Shown in pieces: positions 28,684 to 35,956 of a stretch of DNA of 64,000 nucleotides. The position numbers and the translations under genes are program-made. The notes below the pieces were generated by a model. That model made no database searches, was not told the origin of the DNA, and saw nothing but the letters and a program-made list of their open reading frames with translations. The stretch is from Candidatus Kuenenia stuttgartensis (GTDB taxonomy: Bacteria > Planctomycetota > Planctomycetia > Planctomycetales > Planctomycetaceae), in contig CAMDPK010000015.1 of assembly GCA_945904015.1 (NCBI GenBank), positions 1 to 64,000 on the forward strand. The letters are read 5' to 3'. Within the stretch, counting starts at the first letter, position 1. Each line of letters starts with the position of its first letter.

Positions 28684-30021
28684 TCAGCGAAATCGTTGCT
28701 CGCAGAACGCTCGCCAGTCAGCGGTCAGCTTGTCGAAGTCCGTCCCCCACAGCGGTTCGAGGTGCGGGCCAAGATCGGTCGAGTTCGCCGCTCCGAGTCG
28801 TTCCATTAGTTCTTTCAGCTTCGACTGATAGCGTGGCTCGTTGAGGAACATCCGCCAGAGCGTGGCCGCTTGCCAATACCGTGGCGTGCTGATGGGGCGG
28901 CCGCTGCACAGCTCCGCGAGCGGAGTGCTGGACGACTTCAATCCCTCGCGAACAAGCTGGCTCAGATTCTCTTGCGGATGAAATTCCAATTGGATGTGAG
29001 CGGCCAGCCCCTCTTGTAGCCAGTCGCCGGTGGTCGACAGCAGCAAGGTTCGCGACAGGTAGCTGTGGACGAACTCGTGCGTGTAGACCGGCCGCAGCGA
29101 GCCTTGTTTCTCATCCCACCACGAACTGCTGATCCCTTGCAGCGTGTAGCCACCGGCCTCCGGTGGGTCGAGTCGCGAATTGAGTTGCCGAGCGATCCGC
29201 GGCGCGAAGCGTTGATACTCCGCTCGCTCTTGAAAGACAAACAGCACTGCTCCTTTCGCCGGTTGTGTCAAGAATGGCAATTCGCGATGCAGCCGCTGCG
29301 CGACCGTGCCCAGATGCGTCGCGAGCCGCTCCAATTCGAGCGACTTCGCGTTGGTGACAAGCTGCACGTCGCGTGTTTCGAGCGTCCGGATGTTCGACGA
29401 ATCGAGTCGCGGGAACGCAAGCTTCACCAGACTCTCGGTCGCAGCAAACTCGTCGCGCGGCTGAGCAGACGGCTCGGCCCAAACGGTGTCGAGCGTTACG
29501 ACTCCCGGATCGCGCAACTGCACGCCGACCAACTTCACCTTCTCCCAACGTGGCATGCGCCCGTCGCTCCAGACAAACCACTCCAACGGCAGGACCAGCT
29601 TTTGCCAACCGACGTGCGACACTTCGATCCGCCGCCAGAACGAGGCCTTCTGATCTTCCTCCGACAGACGCAGGACCAGTTCAACGGTCGGATGTTCCTT
29701 GGCTTCGTCGGCCGAGCGATACAGCCACAGCCCAATCGACTCGACCTGCCGCCAATCCATGGCGATCGACGTCGCGTTGACTGCGAAGCCACCGCCAGTC
29801 TCGCCGCGCAGCCGCACCGCTCGGCCTTCCGGCTTCGGGCCGGAGTCGGTGATGGAACTGTCCGGTTTCCAAAAATCCACCTGCGACCGCGCGCGAACCG
29901 AGAGCTGAATGGTCCCCTCAAACGTCAGCAGCTCTCGCGCGAGCGCGGGAGGAATCGGCCGCAACACCGTGAAGAGGTACGCGGCGATCAAGCCACGAAC
30001 GAGGTACGTCCTAGAATTCAT
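28684..30021 (-). CDS. Secreted zincin metallopeptidase-like protein (DUF1570-like)
   Basis: This 445-residue protein has an N-terminal signal/anchor (about residues 8-28). Residues 30-180 form a beta-rich module (carbohydrate-binding-like, VESIGLWLYRS; GWQKLVLPLEWF). The C-terminal half holds HEFVH at 315-319 and, 20 residues later, WLQEGLAAHIQLEF, whose Glu could be the third zinc ligand. This is the gluzincin layout of DUF1570/peptidase MA-like proteins. It is probably a cell-surface peptidase of unknown substrate. Confidence 0.82.
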   Translation of the reverse strand: MNSRTYLVRGLIAAYLFTVLRPIPPALARELLTFEGTIQLSVRARSQVDFWKPDSSITDSGPKPEGRAVRLRGETGGGFAVNATSIAMDWRQVESIGLWLYRSADEAKEHPTVELVLRLSEEDQKASFWRRIEVSHVGWQKLVLPLEWFVWSDGRMPRWEKVKLVGVQLRDPGVVTLDTVWAEPSAQPRDEFAATESLVKLAFPRLDSSNIRTLETRDVQLVTNAKSLELERLATHLGTVAQRLHRELPFLTQPAKGAVLFVFQERAEYQRFAPRIARQLNSRLDPPEAGGYTLQGISSSWWDEKQGSLRPVYTHEFVHSYLSRTLLLSTTGDWLQEGLAAHIQLEFHPQENLSQLVREGLKSSSTPLAELCSGRPISTPRYWQAATLWRMFLNEPRYQSKLKELMERLGAANSTDLGPHLEPLWGTDFDKLTADWRAFCEQRFR

Positions 30022-30115
30022 CCGTTCCTCCGTCGTGTTTCGGAATCTGTTCTGCTCTCAATGTACTGCGGTCGCTGGATTGCCGTGAGATTCTGCGTGA
30101 CTATCATTCTGGTCC

Positions 30116-30289
30116 ATGCCACGACTGCCCAAATTTCAATTGATTCTCGCTCACTCGCCTCGGTTTCAGGCTTTGTTAGAGAAATCGCGACGCAGCGTCA
30201 AAGCCGGCGAAGGACTGTCTCGTGACGACTTTTGGAAAGCCGTGGAACAACGCTCCGCCAAGAAAATGAAACCGGTTCGCGCCAACTGA
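30116..30289 (+). CDS. Small basic protein (57 aa) upstream of radical SAM gene
   Basis: ATG 30116 to TGA 30289 encodes MPRLPKFQLILAHSPRFQAL, then LEKSRRSVKAGEGLSRDDFW, ending KKMKPVRAN. It is basic and helical, without signal peptide or Cys. The DDFWKAVEQRS segment resembles the tail of small antitoxin-like or regulatory proteins common in planctomycetes. It ends 19 nt before the radical SAM start, so co-transcription is likely. I do not know its function. No strong ribosome site is seen. Confidence 0.6.
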   Translation: MPRLPKFQLILAHSPRFQALLEKSRRSVKAGEGLSRDDFWKAVEQRSAKKMKPVRAN

Positions 30290-30308
30290 CCGCCCGAAAG
30301 GCTCCGTG

Positions 30309-31592
30309 ATGTATCTGCGAATGGCCAAACGAGTGCTGCTGGAAACCGACAAGCGACTGGTCGCCAAGTTCCTGTGGAATATGGGGGTCAAAGGAACGCT
30401 GTCGGTCATCAAATACAAACGCCGGATGAAAAAGGGCCAGTTCTTTCCGCCGTTCTTGTACGTCTCGATTCTCAACACCTGCAACCTGCGCTGCCAAGGC
30501 TGCTGGGTCGATGTTTCCGCCAAGCAAGAGAAGATCAGCCTCGATGCTTGGAACCGCCTCGTCAACGAGGCCAAGCAGATGGGCAACGTCTTCTTCGGCA
30601 TCGTCGGCGGCGAGCCGTTCATGCACCCGCAATTGCTCGACATGCTGGCCGCGCATCGCGATTGCTACTTTCAAGTCTTCACGAACGGCCACTTCATCAC
30701 CGACGAGGTCGCTCGCGAAATGCGCCGGCTCGGTAACGTCACGCCGCTGATCAGCGTCGAAGGCAGCGAGATCGTCAGCGACGAACGCCGCGGCCGAGGC
30801 GGAGTGCTCAGCAAGACGATGCAGGGGGTCGAAGCCTGCCTGCGGAACAACCTGCTGACCGGCGTCTGTACCAGCGTCTGCAAAACGAACATCGATGATC
30901 TCGTCACCGAGAAGTGGTTGGACCGCCTGATCGAGATGGGTGTGTTCTACACTTGGTTCCACGTCTATCGCCCGATGGGCCCCGACGCCTGCCCCGACCT
31001 CTGCCTGACTCCGGAGCAACAACTTCAAATCCGCAAATTCGTCGTCGAGATGCGTGCGAAAAAACCGATCGCCATCATCGACGCCTACTACGACGGCGAA
31101 GGCCAAGCCCTCTGCCCGGCCGCGACCGGCATCAGCCACCACATCAACCCGTGGGGCGGCATCGAGCCGTGCCCGATCGTCCAATTCGCGAAGGAGTCGA
31201 TCCACGACGAATCGCGGACGCTGGGCGAGAAGATCATGGGATCAGAATTCCTGCGTGACTTTCGCGCGTTGGCCCAGAAGACAACGCGCGGTTGCATCGT
31301 GCTCGAACGCCCTGACCTGCTGCACAATCTCGTCGTGCTGCACGAGGCAAAAGACACCACCGCTCGCCAAACCGCGATGGCCGAACTGCAAGCGATGACG
31401 ACCCGCACGTCACAATACAACCCGGGCCATGCAATTCCCGAAAAGAGCTGGGTCTACCGTCTACTCAAGCGGTATCTCTTCGCCGACTTCGGCGTCTACA
31501 ACGGCCACGATCACAGCCAATCAGCAGCCCCCGGACAGTTGGCATTGAAGCCTCAAGGATCGGCCGTCGAACTCGGCACCGTTTGCAAGTAG
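30309..31592 (+). CDS. Radical SAM protein with SPASM-like extra cysteines
   Basis: This 427-residue enzyme has its Fe-S/SAM motif at residues 58-65 (CNLRCQGC, CxxxCxxC). Downstream hallmarks are GIVGGEPFMHP (SAM amino-group strand) and ISVEGSE. The C-terminal half has extra cysteines (ALCPAATG; IEPCPIVQ; TRGCIVLE) that could hold an auxiliary cluster, as in SPASM enzymes. The substrate is not evident. GAAAGG precedes ATG 30309. It follows a 57-residue protein, and its 3' end overlaps the convergent cytochrome gene by 40 nt. Confidence 0.88.
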   Translation: MYLRMAKRVLLETDKRLVAKFLWNMGVKGTLSVIKYKRRMKKGQFFPPFLYVSILNTCNLRCQGCWVDVSAKQEKISLDAWNRLVNEAKQMGNVFFGIVGGEPFMHPQLLDMLAAHRDCYFQVFTNGHFITDEVAREMRRLGNVTPLISVEGSEIVSDERRGRGGVLSKTMQGVEACLRNNLLTGVCTSVCKTNIDDLVTEKWLDRLIEMGVFYTWFHVYRPMGPDACPDLCLTPEQQLQIRKFVVEMRAKKPIAIIDAYYDGEGQALCPAATGISHHINPWGGIEPCPIVQFAKESIHDESRTLGEKIMGSEFLRDFRALAQKTTRGCIVLERPDLLHNLVVLHEAKDTTARQTAMAELQAMTTRTSQYNPGHAIPEKSWVYRLLKRYLFADFGVYNGHDHSQSAAPGQLALKPQGSAVELGTVCK

Positions 31593-34500
31593 TGCCACAC
31601 CGCGTCGAACTGTAGGCGGGCGTCGCCGTCGAAGACGTTCTTAACCTTCGTGGTGCGGCCATCGACGACGAGCTTCGGCATGCGTGTGGTCACGTCGTAG
31701 CGCGGTGGATCGAGCGTGAAGCGGCGATAGAAGTCATGGCGGATGCGTTCGCGAGTCAGCGCGAAGTTGATGCCCGGAGCGAGCAGCGTGCTCTTGTCGC
31801 CGGTCGGCGGTAGCGGGCCAATCGCGTGACATTGACGGCAGTCGAGCAATCCCGTTCGCGTGGCGAGGGCTTCGCCGATCTCGGCGAGTTCTGGTTCGAG
31901 GCTCGGTCGTGGCGAGGGATCGCTCGACAAGCCGTGCTCGTGTGCGAAGCCGTCGGCTAGCAGACGCGCACGCGCGGAGAAGCTTGGCATTCGCAGTTTC
32001 ATCCAAGGACGCGGTCGCTCGGAAATCTGACCGGCCAGCAGCGAGTGCATCCACGCCGAGTGCAATTTCTCGCCGGCCCAAGTGAGGTTCGGCACGACTT
32101 CGGGCGGCAGGCCGGATTCGCCTTCATCGGCGAGGATTTCGGAGAGCGAATTCCGGTGACCGTCGCGCGGGTGACAGACGGCACATTGCAAGTCCTCAAC
32201 AAAGCGGCGTGACACGTCTGTGGAAGAGTCGGCAGCCAGTTTCAGCTCATCACTGCGAAGCAATGTCAGCAGCGCGGATTGTTCACCCGGTTTCAAATCG
32301 TAATTGGGCAAGCGATCCGCATGAGTTTGCTGAGCACCGGCGAGACAGCCGCGTGCAGCGGCCTTCCCAAAGACCGACGGCAAATGCGGCTTCGGCAACG
32401 GTTCGTTGGGTGACACGCGATGACATTGCCGGCAACCGAGCGACGCGAACAACTTTTGGCCGCGAGCGACATCGCCATTGAATCGAGTGGCTGGCAATGC
32501 AATGGCCGTGTCGGCTGGTTCGGCCAGCAACTGCGCGAGCGATGCCGCCTCCTGTTCAGAGAGTCCGAAGTCCGGCATTCGACTCCAGGCGTGATGACGG
32601 TGTGGCTGCCGGAGGAAGTTGGCCAATTCGCCTGGCAAGAACTTGTCGCGTGCGAAGAGCAACGATGTTCGATCACCCGGCGGTTCGTCCTTGATCGGCT
32701 GCAACCGATGACAGCCGATGCAACCCAGGTCTTCCCACAACCTCAGTGGTCGCTGGCGAGCGGGGGGCGTCAGCCCCCCGGTTGTATTCGTAACCGAGCG
32801 ATCCTCCGAGGAACCGGGGGGATGACGCACCCCGCTCGCCTTTGTCGGGAGCGACGTCAAATACGCGGCGAGGTCAGCCGCCTGTTGTCGATGTTCGTCA
32901 GTTGGCGATTGCGGGAAGAGTCGCGGCATTCGCGCGTCGGCTCGCATCCGCGAGGGGTTGAGTACCCACTGAGCGATCCACTCGCCGCGCAATCGTGAAC
33001 CGACGCCAGTCAAGTCCGGCGCTTCGGCGTGCAACTCCGGCATCGCACGCTTCGATTGCAGAACCTCATCCGAGACACGATGGCAGCGGACGCATTGATG
33101 ATTCGCGAACAACTCGCGGCCGAGTCGCCGCGACTCGAATTCTTCCGGCAACCGTTCGCAGAACAGCGATGTCGGCGGGATCGGTTCGGTTTCGAAGTCC
33201 GCTCCGCTCCACAGCAACCTCAACGAGACGGGTTGGCCGGCATCCACTCGCTGCACGATTCGCAGCCGGTTGTATCCGCGCACGAGTTCCACATCGCTCG
33301 GTTTGTCATCCGTCGATCGCCACACCACTTGATCACCGATGGAGATCTCGATCGCACCACTGCACTCGGCCGAGAACCGATATGTGCCCCGCCGAGGCGC
33401 GACGAGGTATCCATTGGCGACGATTTCGCGAGCGTCACCAAGTTCTTGACGCTCGATTTGCCAAGCGGCCATGCGCCGGACGTGGGGTAGGCTTCCAGCC
33501 TGCCGATTCGCTTGGCCGGGCAGGTTGGAAACCTGCCCCACGAACTCGCAGCGAATGCCAGGGACCAGCCGCTGCTGTTCCGCTTCGGTCATCGATCCGG
33601 GACGGGGACGCGCCGGCTTGCGTTCAAATTCGTAATCCTGATTGCGAACGGCGTTGATTGTCGCATCCAACCTCCGTTCGATCGGTTGGCCTCTCGTCGT
33701 TCGCAGAGTCATTTGAATCGAAAGTTGATTCACCGGCCGCATGTTGGCCAGTTCGAGGAACACCGCATCGCCCCCTTTGAGGTTGCGGACGTGCGTTGCG
33801 CTGAGCACTTCGATTTCATCGCGACCCTCGTCTCGCGGGTTCGACAGCTTGAACTCCGGCGAGCCGTATGCCGCCGACCAGCGATAGTTCCAGCGCTGCA
33901 CGCGGAAGTTGTCGATGTCCTCCGCCGATTCGGCGTCGAGCTGATCGCTGAACTGAATCAGCAGTCCGTTTCGAAACGTCTGCATCGCGACAGGCAGGCC
34001 GAGCCGATTCGCGATTCGCACGCGCTGCAAACATCCATCCTGGGCGGCGTTGCTGACCCAGCCGCGCAGGCCGCTGACATACAAATGCCCGTCGGCAGAT
34101 CGAAACCGCCCGCGCATGACGCCCGACTCGAAGGCGAGCGGCAGCGGAATCGTCGCACCTTGCACAACGGGAGCCTGTTGCTCGTTGTGAATCGTCTCGC
34201 GTGGGACGAGGAACATGCGGCTGGTGCCGTAGGAGAGGTGCAGCATTTGGCCGCCGAGCGGTCCCCAATGTTGTGGCGGCACCCACACCTGTCCGCCGCA
34301 CGAGTTGTCCTGCAAGCGCGGAATCCAACAAAGCGGCTGAATGAACTCGACGGGAACTTTGTCGCGATGAGCGGACGGCGTGTAGCCGTGAAAGCCTCCG
34401 CGAACGACCTCGAAAATCGCTGAGCCGGGAGTCCATTCTCCCTCTTGAGGTGCGACAGTGAGGATCTCCTGCCCACCGTTCAGAGCCGGACCAATTCCCA

Positions 34501-35947
34501 ATCCGTTCGCGTTGCGAAACCCGGTGGCGACGACTTCCAGCTTTTGTCCGTCGGGAGAAACTCGCAGCAAGCAGCCGTCGTGATCGGTGGCTCCGTCGGC
34601 GTTTCCCTTCAAGAAATAAAACCAGCCAGCCGAATCGGATTCGAGACACGTCACGTACTCGTGGCCGTTGGTCGTGACTTGGCCGTCGTTGTTGAAGTTC
34701 TCGTACCAGTCCGCCTCGCCGTCGCCGTTGAGATCGTGTAGCCGAGTGATCTGGTCTCGGCCGACGACATAGATTTGGTTCTTGACGATTTTCAATCCGA
34801 GTGGCTGAAACAACCCCGTTGCGAATCGCTTCCAGGTCAGCTTCTCCAACTTGTCGTCAATACCGCTGATGAGCCACACGTCGCCATGCAGGGTGCAGAC
34901 GGCGGCGCCGGCAGAAAGCGGCGAGCGACGAGCGGCGAGTGACGAGTCAAAGAAGTCGTGCCCGCCCACGAACATCAGCGCCTTGTACGGGTTGTCGAAC
35001 GGTAGCGTGAGCGTATCGACGACGAGGGCATCGGCTTTGTCGGACACGACTCCCTGCGTTGTGATCTGCTCCGTCCATCGAGCTGGGCCGGGGCGAGTCA
35101 GAGGCTTGAGCCCCTCGTGGGGCAGGTTTTCAACCTGCCCGTCCTGCGATTTCTTCGAGCCGGGTAGGTTGGAAACCTGCCCCACGGGGAACAACAACTT
35201 CAGTTTGACCGATTTGTCGTGAGCCGCGACTTTGGCCGTGATTGGACCTTTCCCATCGCCTCGATTCAAAGTCGCGATCGCTGTGTCCGCAATCGACTCC
35301 ACGCTCGTCCCAGCCGCAGCGACGAGCAGTTCCAGGTCGGTGTCTGATGGCTCGATTTCCAGCTCGCGAGTGAAGACCTTGTGACCGTCACGAGTTTCGA
35401 TCCAGGGGGACTCCAGCACGACGACCTGCTTCGGCCCGACGGTATATTCGAAGACAACTCGGTCGCCATGCAGATGCAGGCCGCGATACTTGGCCCACTC
35501 GCGCGGCAACGGGCCGAATGGCTTCGGTCGCGGGTCGGTGAATTGCCCCTCGCGCGACCAGCCCGGCTGTCTCGGCGAGTGAAATGCGATCTCCTTGCCG
35601 ACCTTCGGTGGGCCGATGATCCCGTAGCGCGCCGGATTGAATTCGAGAAACTCGCCGGTCCAACCGCAGACGACGCGCAGCAGTTCCGTGTCAAACAGGA
35701 TCGACGCCTCGGACTTCTCGCCGATGCGCACGGCGATCCCTTTGAGCGTCACCTCTTTCGGCGTCCAAATTGTCGCCGAGTAGAATCGGCCGACGTTCAT
35801 TTGCTGCAAGCGGTTGTCGACCGAGTCTTGCTCGGTCCACTTGAAACCGACGGCGTCTTCGCCCCAGTGGCCGGTGATTTTGTTCGGTTTCAACGTAGCC
35901 GCGTCACTCCGTGACGCGGGCGTCGGGTCACGGAGTGACCCGACTAC
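31553..35947 (-). CDS. Giant DUF6797/PVC-type beta-propeller/PA14-like/multihaem cytochrome c, lacking own start
   Basis: From 35947 the frame encodes 1464 residues. Order: DUF6797-like start (HWGEDAVGFKWTEQDSVDNR), PVC sugar-dehydrogenase-like propeller (RDQITRLHDLNGDGEADWY), PA14-like module (GTYRFSAECSGAIEISIGD), then five CxxCH sites (CVRCH, CIGCH, CRQCH, CAVCH, CRQCH). It is a periplasmic electron-transfer or sugar-oxidising protein by family. No signal peptide or good start precedes HWGED; in-frame TTG 35895 and ATG 35800 are weak. The frame is the -1 frame of thuA, entered at an A9 run. Three palindromes lie inside in frame (32755, 33482, 35117). Confidence 0.88.
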   Translation of the reverse strand, partial: VVGSLRDPTPASRSDAATLKPNKITGHWGEDAVGFKWTEQDSVDNRLQQMNVGRFYSATIWTPKEVTLKGIAVRIGEKSEASILFDTELLRVVCGWTGEFLEFNPARYGIIGPPKVGKEIAFHSPRQPGWSREGQFTDPRPKPFGPLPREWAKYRGLHLHGDRVVFEYTVGPKQVVVLESPWIETRDGHKVFTRELEIEPSDTDLELLVAAAGTSVESIADTAIATLNRGDGKGPITAKVAAHDKSVKLKLLFPVGQVSNLPGSKKSQDGQVENLPHEGLKPLTRPGPARWTEQITTQGVVSDKADALVVDTLTLPFDNPYKALMFVGGHDFFDSSLAARRSPLSAGAAVCTLHGDVWLISGIDDKLEKLTWKRFATGLFQPLGLKIVKNQIYVVGRDQITRLHDLNGDGEADWYENFNNDGQVTTNGHEYVTCLESDSAGWFYFLKGNADGATDHDGCLLRVSPDGQKLEVVATGFRNANGLGIGPALNGGQEILTVAPQEGEWTPGSAIFEVVRGGFHGYTPSAHRDKVPVEFIQPLCWIPRLQDNSCGGQVWVPPQHWGPLGGQMLHLSYGTSRMFLVPRETIHNEQQAPVVQGATIPLPLAFESGVMRGRFRSADGHLYVSGLRGWVSNAAQDGCLQRVRIANRLGLPVAMQTFRNGLLIQFSDQLDAESAEDIDNFRVQRWNYRWSAAYGSPEFKLSNPRDEGRDEIEVLSATHVRNLKGGDAVFLELANMRPVNQLSIQMTLRTTRGQPIERRLDATINAVRNQDYEFERKPARPRPGSMTEAEQQRLVPGIRCEFVGQVSNLPGQANRQAGSLPHVRRMAAWQIERQELGDAREIVANGYLVAPRRGTYRFSAECSGAIEISIGDQVVWRSTDDKPSDVELVRGYNRLRIVQRVDAGQPVSLRLLWSGADFETEPIPPTSLFCERLPEEFESRRLGRELFANHQCVRCHRVSDEVLQSKRAMPELHAEAPDLTGVGSRLRGEWIAQWVLNPSRMRADARMPRLFPQSPTDEHRQQAADLAAYLTSLPTKASGVRHPPGSSEDRSVTNTTGGLTPPARQRPLRLWEDLGCIGCHRLQPIKDEPPGDRTSLLFARDKFLPGELANFLRQPHRHHAWSRMPDFGLSEQEAASLAQLLAEPADTAIALPATRFNGDVARGQKLFASLGCRQCHRVSPNEPLPKPHLPSVFGKAAARGCLAGAQQTHADRLPNYDLKPGEQSALLTLLRSDELKLAADSSTDVSRRFVEDLQCAVCHPRDGHRNSLSEILADEGESGLPPEVVPNLTWAGEKLHSAWMHSLLAGQISERPRPWMKLRMPSFSARARLLADGFAHEHGLSSDPSPRPSLEPELAEIGEALATRTGLLDCRQCHAIGPLPPTGDKSTLLAPGINFALTRERIRHDFYRRFTLDPPRYDVTTRMPKLVVDGRTTKVKNVFDGDARLQFDAVWHYLQTVPSSTADP
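32755..32840. repeat. GCGAGCGGGGGGCGTCAGCC palindrome inside cytochrome gene
   Basis: Arms GGCGAGCGGGGGGCGTCAGC and TGACGCACCCCGCTCGCC enclose CCCCCCGG and CCGGGGGG. It is in frame (SGVRHPP ... GGLTPPA on the coding strand) between two haem motifs. Confidence 0.82.
33482..33541. repeat. family A palindrome inside cytochrome gene, copy 1
   Basis: GTGGGGTAGGCTTCCAGCC faces GGTTGGAAACCTGCCCCAC. It is translated as VGQVSNLPGQ...GSLPHV, inserted at the start of the PA14-like module. Confidence 0.88.
35117..35185. repeat. family A palindrome inside cytochrome gene, copy 2
   Basis: GTGGGGCAGGTTTTCAACC faces GGTTGGAAACCTGCCCCAC. It is translated VGQVSNLPG...GQVENLPH near residue 260 of the cytochrome. 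Confidence 0.9.
35897..35947. repeat. GTAGTCGGGTCACTCC palindrome at the thuA/cytochrome junction
   Basis: On the minus strand, GTAGTCGGGTCACTCCGTGAC pairs with GTCACGGAGTGACGCGGCTAC. Each half is also a hairpin itself (TCGGGTCAC-TCC-GTGACCCGA). It supplies the thuA TAG stop and is open in the cytochrome frame. Confidence 0.88.
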
Positions 35948-35956
35948 TTTTTTTTT
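35923..35956 (-). other. Candidate -1 slippage site: A9-G, TAG, hairpin
   Basis: The thuA codons read GCA AAA AAA AAG TAG, so an A AAA AAG heptamer sits in phase (35953-35947). The stop follows at once, and a 9-bp, 3-nt-loop stem starts 3 nt after the heptamer. A -1 slip joins thuA to the cytochrome frame. Polymerase slippage on A9 would do the same. The heptamer type is the one known from E. coli dnaX; use here is inferred. Confidence 0.5.
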
